64,000 nucleotides of DNA from Conchocele bisecta (GCA_029237695.1 CM055275.1:6811131-6875130), one strand, 5' to 3'; shown: positions 44,026-55,689, counted from the first letter of the stretch. The notes: generated by a model not told the origin, from the letters alone. Numbers and translations are program-made.

Positions 44026-44103
44026 TATATTTGGATACAATTTGTTTTGGGTAACCCCTATTGATAGGGGTTTTCCAAAACAAATGGTGTCCGAATATTT
44101 AGG
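44026..44103. repeat. Palindrome with AACCCCTATTGATAGGGGTT centre
   Basis: Arms of about 36 bp (aatatatttggatacaattt...ttttgg against ccaaaacaaatggtgtccga...atattt). It lies immediately upstream of a tRNA-like repeat. Confidence 0.75.
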
Positions 44104-44143
44104 GATATTACGAGAAGTGACTATGGAGACGAGGTGTGTATCT

Positions 44144-44212
44144 ATGCCTAGTTAGCTCAGACGGTAGGGCACTAGTACGATCCTTAGTTCGAGTCCTGCG
44201 GCCCGGTGCACT
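44144..44212 (+). repeat. tRNA-like SINE head (degenerate)
   Basis: Box A-like TAGTTAGCTCAGACGGTAG and box B-like AGTTCGAGTCC at pol III spacing, but the 3' half of the anticodon arm is missing, so this is not a functional tRNA. Ends in 'gcccggtgca'. The text that follows (ttctcttgcaccgtgacatt) may be the SINE body. Confidence 0.6.
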
Positions 44213-45337
44213 TTTCTCTTGCACCGTGACATTTGGCACCCGATGTGGGACCGTGACGGATAAATACTCGTCATTTACAGAAGATCACTGTCCCAAACAG
44301 TATGGAATTCATGAACGAATTCCAATTTGATGGAGGAGTATGTCACGGTTGGTATGTAGGTCACTATGGGGAGGAAGTGTGCATCCGGCCATCAAAGTAT
44401 ACTTAACTTGATAAGTCAAATCGTGAAATCGGCTACTGATTTAGAGGACTCCACTATAATTCAGTCATGTGCATTTCAAAACATGTATGTATACTTTGCA
44501 CTCATTCAATGTCGTGTCTGTAAGCGAATTAAAGAAGAAGAACAAAAAAGCAAACCATTAAACTGAAACCAAATAGGCCAACAGTTCAATATTTGCTGAC
44601 GACAATTGGTGCCATAAATAATTATTATGTTCATACAATTCTATCAGGAAGAGTTTGTGGGCTCGCGTTAATCAACTAATGAACGATTGAAAGACGAAAT
44701 GAGTCACCAAACAAGAGAGTATCGAGTATTATATTCAATGGTCAATATTTACCATTCCCGCTTTGTGATCGCTGCCGATTCCCATTTCGTCTGAAGATTT
44801 GTACATGTATAATATAATGCAATTATATAGAGTGCATACTTGCGGAATGTGTTTTATTTTTGCTTGTCAGCGGAATTAAATTTAACCTTCATTTATTTTG
44901 CAAGGGTACACTGATAGTATCAGCTTTTAGTTCGTCACGTTCGCTCAGGTATTGATATTATTACGAAATAAACAGTTTTATAGATCACATTATATATTAA
45001 TACATTCAGCACTTTCGATGTAAATATCTTCGAAATCATTAGTAATGTTATCTGGCTTATATGTACGTAATGTTTCTAAGTATAACCTTAGATGGCATAA
45101 TCAATTGCAGTGGCTATCTAAACCGAACACCAATACAACATCTGTGATCCTATTTTTGATGGGTTTCACCGCTATTAAATCTCAAATTTTAATGTATGTG
45201 TATGATCGCAAAGTGCGCGTATGTACCAGAATGGTCATAAACCTGACTTACACTGAAATATCTCTAAACCGGACACCCTGGGAACCAGTTTCTTTGGTAC
45301 ATATTTATTACGAAAATGCATTTTCAAGTTCGCAAAG

Positions 45338-45672
45338 CACAGCCGCATACCTTGGCATAGTCATATGTCTGATTTACAATGGAACATCTCTAAACCGGAC
45401 ACCCTCCCAGGTTGTCCTGTTTAGAGAGGTTCCACTGTATTTATTTCTCCAAGACCTAAATTATTTATTTTACCAATACTGCTATCATATTATATTAACG
45501 AAAGTGGGTGGGATACATTTCTTCCAGCACTGTTCGTCCGAATGTACGAGGAGATACTCCGCGTACAGTGTAACCTCTCTAAACCGGACACCCTGGGAGG
45601 CCCCCAGGGTGTCCAGTTTAGAGATGTTCCATTGTAAATTAGACACATGACTATGCCAATGTATGCGGCAGT
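45338..45672. mobile_element. Foldback with pogo-like CTCTAAACCGGACACCC termini
   Basis: Left arm 'ccgcataccttggcatagtc' through 'aacatctctaaaccggacac' is the complement of 'gtgtccagtttagagatgtt' through 'gactatgccaatgtatgcgg'. Inside, 'taacctctctaaaccggaca / ccccagggtgtcc' pairs are further TIR copies. CAGTGTAACCTCTCTAAACC resembles pogo/Tigger ends. Additional arm homology reaches about 45290 and 45710. Confidence 0.7.
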
Positions 45673-45729
45673 ACTTTGCCATTTTCATCATAAATATGCA
45701 CCAATGAAACCCATAAAAGTAAGGTTAGA

Positions 45730-47700
45730 CAGACTGTCTGCGCGTCCGGTTTATAGAGGTTTTAATGTTCTTCACAATGTCTACGTTCACTCGGGAACTG
45801 GAAGAGCTGTCGGCTGAAAGTCACATTGAAATTAATCAAGGTTAAACACAATCAAGTAAACGAACATTTGTATATCCAAGACGTTGCACACTGTGACGGT
45901 GTAAACACGTTGAACATGTTGAACGGGTGCAACATTCGATCATTCACATTTCAATACAAGTTTAGTTGTACAAAATGTATTCACATTATACTTGCAACTG
46001 CTTATTCATCGCCTGTTCATTTGCACCAAAAGGCTGAATGGAATCGAACAATGAAACTTTGAAACACAAACGAGGCACATACCAAACAACCGATTTATTC
46101 CTCTACGCTTTGTATTCATAATTATGCATACTTATTCATGCAACATACATAATACAGGGAACATTACAATTGCACAATACGTCTTTGTCCTTTTTTGTGT
46201 GCTCCCACGCTTAATTTGCTGTCAATGTTAAATGTCTTTTATGTCGACGTATATATATATGAAATCCATGTAACGAGAAAATGTGAGAGGTGCGTAGGCT
46301 TAACTGCATAATTAGCACGATAATAATGACTTACCGTCTAAAGTGGGTGGCAGGTGGGAGCACGCGATGGGTAATTTAACGATCGGGGTTCATCCTTACC
46401 GGAATCCCGACTGGAGACCTGGTTTGGCCCTCACATACCAGTTGTATGTGCACCCTGAAGGAGTGCACAATGCGAAAGCGAGAAATCCGAAACTCAAATG
46501 AAATGTCATGCAAAGCATGAACTATTTGGCGAAATCAATGAGGTGATTCTAATATGATGGAGTAACAAGCTTTAGTGGAAAATATTTGAAATATTCAAAA
46601 CAACAGATGACAAAGGGTGTATTACTGCCAACATAACTGCTGGACATCAAAGGGAATAGCGGTCAATAGCCACATACCGGTATTAACCGGTATTAACCGT
46701 TTTAACATGTTAAACACCACAGACTCTACAGCAATATTTGCAAACTTTATGTAGTTCCAGATTAGCCGGCTTAATAAACGGACTAGTGTGAAAATCATTT
46801 TCTAACGAACGGATTGGCCGGAAAATTATCATAGATCAATCCCATTCACTTACACTGGAGTAAACCTAGACATTATCTACACTATTCAGTTTTAATAATA
46901 CAACGCCAAAACTGTTTACACGTTCACCCATACTGAAGAGAAAAGAAACAACTTGCAAGCTCTATCGCGCTTTCCGAAATTTAAGCGGACTCGACAATAA
47001 AATGATCACTAAATTACAATAGCAGACAGTATTAACTAATAAGGCCTAAACAAATTAGCTGTGTTTCAGGTTACATGCTGAAAAAAGGTTTGGTCGGTAG
47101 GTTGTCAATTTTTTTTAGGCAAACATAAGTGAAAACTAACAAATATTGTTTTAAATATTAGCTATACTTACAGTATTGGTTTAAAACACACTTTGTGCAT
47201 AACAATGACTAACTAGTTAAAAATACTTTTTGCATACAAAATATTGAGGTAACAATTTATTTCATTATTTTTTTTAAATGAATGAAATAAATTACGACCA
47301 CATCAAAAAAACTGGGTCGGTCGGGATACCTGAAACACGGCTTATTTGTACACGTTCTTAGGGAGAAGTACCCCACTCAAGTTTGTGTTATTCAGACATA
47401 TATACTGGACAACATAGACATGGGTTCATGCCGTCACATTCCCCTAAAGGGGTTGCAATGAACAGTTGCTCATTTTTGCGATATTTTTGTCAATTATGCA
47501 TAAAACATAGGTATTATAGATCACGGGTATCTCAAATTATATACATCAGTTTCTTATGTACACACACCGCAGTACGTTATTGTGGTACAAGCTAATAGTT
47601 GTTGCATTCAGTGAAAAACGGACTAAGACAATAAACAGGCAGATGAAGAAAAAAAGCACCCTACAATATGTTTACCAGTAGTATTGAAAATAGCAATGCT
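45730..47700. other. Intergenic; retroposon fragment, no gene
   Basis: 46345-46440 is the 5' part of the dispersed retroposon (gtgggtggcaggtgggagca ... ggagacctggtttggccctc). The rest is AT-rich without supported exons. Confidence 0.45.
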
Positions 47701-47715
47701 TGTTTAATCAGAATG

Positions 47716-47785
47716 GGCCCCACTGGGACTCGAACCCAGGTCACTAGTACGAATACCAGTATGCTAGCCGCTGCACTACAAGGCC
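47716..47785 (-). tRNA. tRNA-Glu(UUC)-like sequence, probably pseudo/SINE
   Basis: The complement folds as a cloverleaf: acceptor GGCCTTG against TGGGGCC (three wobble pairs), D-arm region with box A TAGTGCAGCGGCTAGC, anticodon stem ACTGG/CTAGT, perfect T-arm CTGGG-TTCGAGT-CCCAG. The anticodon loop reads TATTCGTA (eight bases, one too many), with TTC in anticodon position. The wobble-rich acceptor and enlarged loop argue for a tRNA-derived repeat rather than a working gene. Confidence 0.5.
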
Positions 47786-49820
47786 TGACCAAACCGATAA
47801 ACACAACATTATTCAATTCAATACCATGTTAAATTGTATAAAGCTTCTGTACATGTATAACGCGGGTCTCTCGTGGAGCTGAGCCACTTAAACCGGAATT
47901 TGCCAGAAAGACCGAAAGAGCCTATCTATCGGAATGTTAACTATCGCTGGCTTGACTCCGGTATTTCACACTCGCTGAAAACTCGCCGAAAACTCGCCGA
48001 AAACAAAGTTGCTAAAATAATGCATTTAAAGCATGTAATGTATAAATTTAGTATCAACACTTTACCCTATATTATTTATATAAATACTTTAATAGATAGG
48101 TCCCAAAATCCGCACCTGTGCACATAGATGTCCATTTGTAACCATTATATAGCATTGGTTACATAGGTTACATGTCTTGTCTCAATGTTATAAACCAATA
48201 CTAAAGCATGCTCTGCAGAGATTGGCAATACATCTTTGTTATGCCTTTCATTTTTGGGTTACACGGTTACACGCTCTTTGTCTTTGGTTACATACGGTTA
48301 CATAGGTTACATACTATTCTTCTGAAAGGACGGACGATCAATTTGATTACACGCTATTCTCAACGAGACGGTTCAAATGGTGGTCACAGAATATACTTTC
48401 AAGGAGAAATTACAAAAATTCAGTTATAAATAGGATATTATTGACAAAGACTTCCACTGAGAAGTTTAATCATTTTTGTCCGGCTATTGGTACAGTCCGA
48501 CTACTGGTTACTGCCAATGATAGTGTAGTAAGAGGCCAATACTGGTAGAGCACAAATGGACACACCCACCCAGTGTGTCTGGTCAACCAGTGCATACAAT
48601 CAAGTCTGGCTATCCATATTCCTACACACTATAGGCAGAACACACTTGGACCTCAGACAGACAACACCTATTGGCAGGATCTCCTACAGGCTGGACCTTT
48701 GGACGTGGGATACTCTCCACTCACACAGGGATAGTTAGGAGATATTGTCCCATTATATAGTACTGTATTAGTCCTGTTATATAGTGTTCTCACTTGTAAA
48801 TTGGTAGTACACTTTACATGTGCATATAACCTGTACCCGAAATGACCCAATACCCGACATTGGACTCTGGGCCTAGCCCAGCCTTCACGGGACATGGATT
48901 GGGTGTCGTGTCACACAGGTAACATGTAAATTTACTATAATATGACGAAAATTTTGCAGACATTTTTTGCAACTATCCGTCTAGAGACACACTTTGTTTT
49001 CAGACAAAAGAGAATCCCAAAGATCTACCAAAACAAATACATACAATGAGCAACAAAGTTAACTGCCACACAACAAAACTATTTACAAGTCGCATCCCTG
49101 TGTTATCTTTGTCATCACTCGGTTGTTTCAGATTACGAACGTCAACGAAGTGGGTGGGGTAACAAAAGTGAAACACTTTACTGCAATTCTCGGGACCTGC
49201 GCATGAACCAGTACGTGTACCATGTTCCTGGAGATGATATGGCTATAGTATGATCTTTCTAACGTTTTGTGAGACTAGTAATGTCTTGGGATGTACCGAT
49301 TTAAACAGTTTTAACACCTACCGATCGGAGAAGAAGACGCCGAATCTTTATTTATTGCGCATGAGCGCGTTTTGAGAAAAGTAGATAAAGCTTGATCTAA
49401 ATTAATTAATATTGGTTTTATTTATCATTCCTGTGTATTATTTGTATTAGCTTGTACAATTACAGAGTCTGTAGCTGAGAAATCTTTTTATCAACTATTT
49501 TTTACTGCGTACATACAAACATACAAATAGTGAAGTGCCTGGCTGTTCCATTTATGGACCATAATGGCTGTTCCCATCCAAAATCGGGCACAAATTGTCC
49601 GAAAACACGATTTTCTAACATTTGTTTCCCTTAGCTGTGCATGTCAACACGTAGAGCACCAAAGTGTGGAATTATGGTGTAAATTTCATGAAAAGTTATG
49701 TGTTGAGTTTTCCGTAAAAAAAGCTGCCCAAATGCCCCCTACCTAGGCGTGTTTTCCCGGCGGGTCTTCAGCGACAATAACTGTCACTAGACTAGCGTCC
49801 AGTATCCAGTAATCGCATTC
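47786..49820. other. Intergenic, no gene seen
   Basis: Short open frames only. 48150-48320 has a recurring 'ggttacataggttacat' / 'ggttacacggttacac' word (about seven GGTTACA copies). Confidence 0.4.
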
Positions 49821-49824
49821 GCTA

Positions 49825-50165
49825 CGTCTTTGGTATTTTGTATGTGACAGTTGAATCTGGTTATACCCCTTATGTGAGTATTACGATATTCGTTTGCCTA
49901 TTTTAGGGGAAGGGGCCAAGTGACTTGGTGTGGTATGGACCTGGCACCAGGTCGGGTTATTCTAATTTCAGGGCTGTATATGTTTGTTCTTGATGTAAAT
50001 ATTCCGTTCTGATTTTGGGATTCCCCCCCCACCCCCCCCCACCCCACCCCCCCCCCCCCCCCCCACCCCCCAATGCAGCAGGTTAAAATGGGATCGAACC
50101 CGTTTGCCCGGCCTTACATGACCTTAGCTGTTGATAGGCCGTTAAACACTAATAAACAAAACAAA
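49825..50165 (+). mobile_element. Dispersed retroposon copy with expanded poly-C
   Basis: Blocks as in 43580-43990 (ggggaaggggccaagtgact, gtggtatggacctggcacca, gataggccgttaaacactaa). The short 'ttcccccc' of other copies is expanded here to a ~50-base C-rich tract (50026-50076). Confidence 0.65.
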
Positions 50166-50360
50166 CAAACTTACCGTCTAAAACGAGATAACGTGGATGC
50201 GCTCCGGCACGACGTCCGTGTCCGTCCGTCCGTCCGATCAAACGAGAGCTACATTGTGAGGTTAACCACACAGTGATGGACTTGTTAAGAGATGCTTATT
50301 CCGTTTTTAACCCCGTTATGAATTGCTCTTGTGGGGTTATTTTGTCTTATGGGGTTGTTT

Positions 50361-51220
50361 TTAGCTCGACTATTCGAAGAATAGTTAGAGCTTATGTCAC
50401 CCCGGCGTCGGCGTCGGAGTCACCGTCACGCCTTGGTTAAGGTTTTTAGTCAAGCTTGTATATGGAATACTACTGGCCCTACACCCACCATACTTGGACA
50501 ACTTCATTTCATAGTGATGTACATCAATAACCCCTGATCTATATTTGACCTTGACCTACATTTCCTCTTGAATTACTTACTTAATTTCTCTTGGTTAAGG
50601 TGTTTAGTCAAGCTTGTAGGTGGAATATTCCTGGCCCTACACCAACCATACTTGGACAACTTCATCTCCTAGTGATGTATATTAACAACCCCTGACCTAT
50701 ATTTGACCTTGTCCTACATTTAGCCTTGAATTACTTAGTTAATTCCCCTTGGTTACTGTTTTTAGTCAACCTTGGTTAAGGTTTTTACTCGAGCTTGTAC
50801 ATGGAATGCTATTGTGCATACAGCCACCATACTTGATCAACCTTTTCTCATAGTGATGTACATCAATAACCCCTGATCTATATTTGACCTTGACCTACTT
50901 TTATCATTGGATTACTTAGTTATTTCCCCTTGGTTAAGGTTTTTAGTCAAGCTTGTATATGGAATACTCCTGGGCCTACATCAACCACACTTAGAAAACT
51001 TCATCTCCTAGTGATGTACATCAATAACCCCTGACCTATATCTGACATTGACCTACATTTAACCTTGAATTACTTACTTAATTTCCCTTGGTTACGGTTT
51101 TTATTCAACCTTGGTTAAGGTTTTTATGCAGGCCGGAGCCACCTTGTTTGTCAAGTTATGTTTACATCGACATCCCTCGTAGTCGAGCTATGCTGTTCTC
51201 CTACAGCTCTTGTTTATGCC
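50361..51220 (+). mobile_element. Pearl/Helentron-like element with ~160-bp repeats (copy 2)
   Basis: Head palindrome agctcgactattcgaagaat / agttagagct, then about five units like those at 9343-10645 (starts near 50440, 50600, 50770, 50940 and 51095). The 3' part is 'atgcaggccggagccacctt' and the same ~80-bp terminus ending 'gttctcctacagctcttgtt'. It has fewer repeats than copy 1, showing copy-number change inside the element. Confidence 0.8.
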
Positions 51221-51222
51221 GT

Positions 51223-51293
51223 GCCCGGTTAGCTCAGTCGTTAGAGTACTGGTATGGTAAACCAGAGGTCCCGGTTTCGAGTCCTAGCTGGGT
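51223..51293 (+). tRNA. tRNA-Thr(GGU)-like sequence, probably SINE head
   Basis: Box A TTAGCTCAGTCGTTAGAGT and box B TTTCGAGTCC. Anticodon stem CTGGT/ACCAG is perfect with a 7-base loop ATGGTAA, anticodon GGT (51256-51258). The acceptor pairs with three wobbles and the T-stem (CCGGT/CCTAG) is poor, so function is doubtful. It sits a few bases after the end of the pearl-like element. Confidence 0.5.
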
Positions 51294-51299
51294 GCACAC

Positions 51300-51870
51300 T
51301 TGACGCCCAGCTTGAATTTTCAATTTGTCAAACGGAAAGTAGCTTGAACATTTAAATTTAATCTTGACCTTTTTTACCTTCAACTCTTTATGCAGTCGCC
51401 ATATGTATATGGAATGATGACCAAGAAATATGAATTTTCAACGACCCAATTTCCAACTAATCAGTGTCCTGCTCTTGCACATTTCTATCGAACATTGCTA
51501 ATTTTCATTTCGCATATCTGTAAAATATCGGGCGTTTGCTCCATGTGTTTTTGTAGTGCTTCCACCTGGGAATAATCTTGTGGTCTAATTTCCCACTACT
51601 AGGTAAGAACAATACCGAGACATTTGCTGGAATTTGTTCTAAAGAATCCGTGCTAGCATTGGAATGCTGCATGTTGGCCGCCATTTTGGAGACAGCCTGT
51701 GGCCAGGTAACTATGTGGGTGGAGCCTAATTTTGGCAAGCTTAGCAACTCGGCTCCATGAATTAGTTTACGTTTGTGCTAGTGATTTCTGTGTATAATGC
51801 TGCCACATGCGGACCGTACACTGCTGGTTGTGCCGTTTTACAGGTTATATCACCTCTGTTTTCGCACCAC
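51300..51870. other. Intergenic, no gene seen
   Basis: No recognisable coding exon or repeat. Confidence 0.4.
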
Positions 51871-51878
51871 GTTATCGA

Positions 51879-52090
51879 GAATACCAGGCGTGTGTCTTTT
51901 TATATCAAGTTTATCTGGCAAGGATTGGAAACGCGTAGGAATTCCTAGGCTCGCCGAGGAATTCCTACCATTTCCGAGTCGAACCTGATAAACTTCATAT
52001 TAAAAGACACTAGCCCGATATTATATTTATCAGGTAACGTTGTATGCACGGAAATTACCATAGATGACGTCGTTAAATATGGACAGAGCG
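51879..52090. mobile_element. 145-bp palindrome family (copy with shared flank)
   Basis: Arms 'gaataccaggcgtgtgtctt..atatcaagtttatc' and their complement around AATTCCTAGGCTCGCCGAGGAATTCC (core 51946-51958). The following 'atttatcaggtaacgttgta ... gatgacgtcgt' is shared with 54179-54240, so the repeat unit extends past the palindrome. Confidence 0.75.
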
Positions 52091-52150
52091 CGGACTTGTT
52101 TACGTTACGTCATTGCACTGACGTCATTCGGTAACGTCACGTGACATCAT
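52060..52150. promoter_or_regulatory. Cluster of CRE-like TGACGT sites
   Basis: GATGACGTCG, TTACGTCATT, CTGACGTCATT, GTAACGTCACGTGAC (also a CACGTG E-box) and AACGTCA lie within about 110 bp. The first belongs to the palindrome repeat flank. No gene start is seen next to it, so activity is uncertain. Confidence 0.35.
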
Positions 52151-53149
52151 CCGACCAGTGGAACGTCAATTTTCACTTCGTTATAACCCGCATGTTTGTA
52201 TGGGGTCAATGCCTGATACAACAATATGTTATCAGTCAGTTCGCATTTGGTCAATACAGGGCAGTTACCTGATAAAAATGCGAATTACCTGTGGGAGATT
52301 TGTGATCGGCGTGCTATTTTTGGTTTGACAGTGTGGTTACCTTCTATGACACATAAACAACAAATTCAGCAGGTATAACCATCTCAGTTGTTTTCTCCAT
52401 GGTCTGGAAATCAAATACAAAATGGAAATGGCCGCCATATATTTTTTTATTTTGTCCCGAAATGAATATTTAGATAATATTTGCCATCAAATTGCGCAGA
52501 TATGATGACTGAATATTGTTATGTACGAAACATGCTATTATTACGAGGTTGAATTCTCGTAGTCTGTTTGTTTGGATTGCATAATTGTTCTTCGTTGTTT
52601 TTGTACGGGGAATTAGCTCATTCTTTCCAAATAATGAATTTAACAAATAACCACGTTTAACAGTTTTATTTTGTATGTTTCTTGTTTGTTGTCATGTCAA
52701 TAAATTACCAAATACAAATGTAACATGCTTAAGATCTCCAAAGCCACTGCCAGCGCGCCAAACGGCGGCTGTATGTCCGTGTATTAATTTTATATTATGT
52801 TTTCTTGTGAACAACTATTTTGCAACTCTCGGAATATATTTCAAATTTTCATCCGAAAATTGAAAACCTACTGGATAGACTAGATTAACCAATGAAATTG
52901 TTTGTTATGCACCACGTGATATCAGAATGTATTCTCTCATTTACATATTGGTCATATGACGTTGGTTTATGGTCCCGGGTCTCACCGTGGTGATATGCAT
53001 ATTTTCGACTTTAATATCTGTAAAAATTAAAAGAACTTTCGCAATTCTTTGAATAAAAGTTCAATATTATTCCCGACTTGAAATAAATCCGTCAAACTAC
53101 TCTGGTTACCACCCTATTCATATTCGACATAAACTGCTATCGACAACCC

Positions 53150-53720
53150 GCCAGTACGGGGCGCCAAGTAGGACATGGCTCAATTTTGTCAACACAATTC
53201 ATTGTTGTACCTATAAACTTGACAGAAACAAAACAAAATTAAATATATACTGATTTTGTCAACAAATTTCACTTAAAATTGTGCCACAAAATTCATTCTG
53301 TGTCACAAAATTCAATTCTGTGTCACAAAATTCAATTCTGTGTCGCAAAATTCAATTCTGCATACGTTTCGTATACGTATTTGCATACGTTTCGATTCTG
53401 TTGCCCAAATATTACGGGGCGCCATGCAGGACAGGTTAATTATGTGTACAAATTTGAGTTTTGTAACACTAAAAATCACAAAATCCAATTATGTAAAATT
53501 CTGATACAAAAACCAATTTTGTCCAGACAAAATTGAGTTTTGTAACACTAAAAATCACAAAATCCAATTATGTAAAATTCTGATATACAAAATTCATTTT
53601 TTTATAGAGGATTCAATTTTGTAAGACAGAATTGAGTTTTGTGGGACAGAATTCAGTTTTGTGGGACAGAATTCAGTTTTGTCCACAAAAGTCAGTTTTG
53701 TCCACAAACATTAGTTTGCC
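53150..53720. repeat. Inverted minisatellite block (left), CACAAAATTCAATTCTGTGT
   Basis: Starts 'tacggggcgccaagtaggac', then units of 20 bp (cacaaaattcaattctgtgt). A second head 'attacggggcgccatgcagg' (53412) is followed by 'gtaacactaaaaatcacaaa' units and further 20-bp units. The block is largely the reverse complement of sequence at 55320-55370 and 55880-56120. Confidence 0.8.
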
Positions 53721-53900
53721 TAGGATAGTCTATGTCATATCTACGTTGATTGGTTGAGATCGGTCTTAGTCCATTTTACTAGATGGTGGAGTACACTTGC
53801 AGGTTTAAATATTTCAATGCGGAAATATAACCCAATATATCAATATTATACTTCTTTATGGACAGTTATTTTGGTTATATTATGATTACAAATGAGTGGT
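53690..53900. repeat. Arm of a large inverted repeat
   Basis: From 'acaaacattagtttgcctag' through 'agatggtggagtacacttgc' to 'ttggttatattatgattaca'. Its reverse complement, near identical, lies at about 55700-55895. Arms are ~1.8 kb apart. Confidence 0.85.
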
Positions 53901-54033
53901 CACACCATATAAGCATATATACTTTGAAGGAGAAATAAGAAAAATATTCAGAATTTTCCCTCAATTATGTAAACAGGGTCAAACATAAAGTAGCCGGGAC
54001 ATAGCTAGACCTGAGAGCATGCCCATATATAGA

Positions 54034-54178
54034 GAATACCAGGCTAGTGTATTTTGATATCAAGTTTATCAGGCAAGGCTAGGAAACGCGTAGGAATTCC
54101 GAGGCTTGCCGAGGAATTCCTACCGTTTCCGAGCCGAGCCTGATAAACTTGATATTAAAATACACTAGCCTGGTATTC
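54034..54178. mobile_element. 145-bp near-perfect palindrome
   Basis: GAATACCAGGCTAGTGTATT ... and its complement AATACACTAGCCTGGTATTC, closing on GGAATTCC-GAGGCTTGCCGAG-GAATTCC (core 54101-54113). Related copies at 51879-52022 and, decayed, at 13644 and 17631. Confidence 0.85.
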
Positions 54179-54725
54179 TATTTATCAGGTAACGTTTTAT
54201 GCTCGAAAATGACATTAGATGACGTCGTATTCTAACAGTAGATCTAACCTTGTGAAACAAATGGTATTGGATCTGTGTCTACTAGTTGTGAAGTTACGTG
54301 TTCGCAACTATGTGTCTACATGCATTATTTACAGTATACACCATCTTAGTATCCATGGTATCTACACAAATACTACAAATGGTTTCCTCAAATGGCCCAA
54401 TACACACATTCTGTTTATAAATACAGACAGCAGTCAGAACACAGGCCACAGCGTGTGTATTATTGATTTAACTGGGGCATATGTACCTTGCGATACACAA
54501 TAAATGAGGTCAGTACTCGCGGGAGATCTACATGTACATGAATTATGTGTACAATTATAACGCAAATGAGTTTAAAGACGAATGGGTTTGTCAACGTTTG
54601 ACTGTTTGGAGATAGTTGAAGCAAAATGGCAGAATGAGAAATGAATCATCGGCAGAATGAGAAATGAATCATCGATATTGAATGTGTAGATCGGCGACCG
54701 TGACCCATTTCTCCAGTGCAGTTTC

Positions 54726-55410
54726 TGACCAATGGTAGTCCTTCTTACATGCGTGTGCAGAATTGAATTTTGTGACACAGAATTGAATTTTGTTACACAG
54801 AATTGACAGAATTGAATTTTGTGACACAGAATTGAATTGTGTGACACAGAATTGAATTGTGTGACACAGAATTGAATTTTGTTACACAGAAGTGAATTTT
54901 GTGACACAGAATTGAGTTTTATGGCACAAAAGTGAATTTCAATTTTGTGGCACAAAAGTGAATTTTGTGACACAAAATTGAGTTTTGTGGCACAAAAGTG
55001 AATTTTTTGGCACAAAAGTGAATTTTTTGGCACAAAAGTGAATTTTTTGGCACAAAAGTGAATTTTGTGACACAGAATTGAATTTTGTGACACAGAATTG
55101 ACAGAATTGAATTTTGTGACACAGAATTGAATTTTGTTACACAGAATTGAATTTTGTTACGAATTGAATTTTGTTACACAGAATTGAATTGTGTGACACA
55201 GAATTGAATTTTGTTACACAGATTTGAATTTTGTGGCACAAAAGTGAATTGTGTGACACAGAATTGAGTTTTGTGGCACAAAAGTGAATTTTGTGACACA
55301 GAATTGAATTTTGTGGCACAAAAATGAATTTTGTTGACAAAATTGAGCCATGTCCCACTTGGCGCCCCGTAAATATGGCACACGCATGTAAGAAGGACTA
55401 CCATTGGTCA
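54726..55410. mobile_element. Foldback-type element filled with a 20-bp minisatellite
   Basis: Perfect 33-bp inverted repeats at 54726-54758 (TGACCAATGGTAGTCCTTCT...) and 55378-55410 enclose about 30 head-to-tail units of GAATTGAATTTTGTGACACA and its variants (GTGGCACAAAAGTGAATTTT). On the complement the 20-bp unit is stop-free, creating open frames up to 173 codons (VTKFNSVSQNSILCHKI-like); these are not evidence of a protein. Near the right end is 'gccatgtcccacttggcgcc', the complement of the left block head at 53155. Confidence 0.85.
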
Positions 55411-55689
55411 GATGCAGTATGACAAAACTGTGGCCTGAATAATATGTATAAAAATATATCAGCAACAAACATGATGGAACTTGGATGGAAAATAACATTT
55501 TGTGAATTGGTTACCATGGCAACCGTTTATTGTAATTATGTATTGACTATGTACATACATTTAATAACGCTATCCCAATGTTGGTTACTTGAAATAAAAC
55601 GATGCTATTGTTAAAATGTTTATATAAACTAGTTGTTATTTGGCCGCCCTGGCATCCGCATACATTATTAGTCACAATAAGATTCTTGG

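Noticed and set aside
54572..55498. Several antisense open frames of 67-173 codons with VTKFNSVSQNSILCHKI-like repeats
   Set aside because: They are translations of the 20-bp minisatellite, whose complement lacks stops in its frames; composition and repeat length explain them without a protein.
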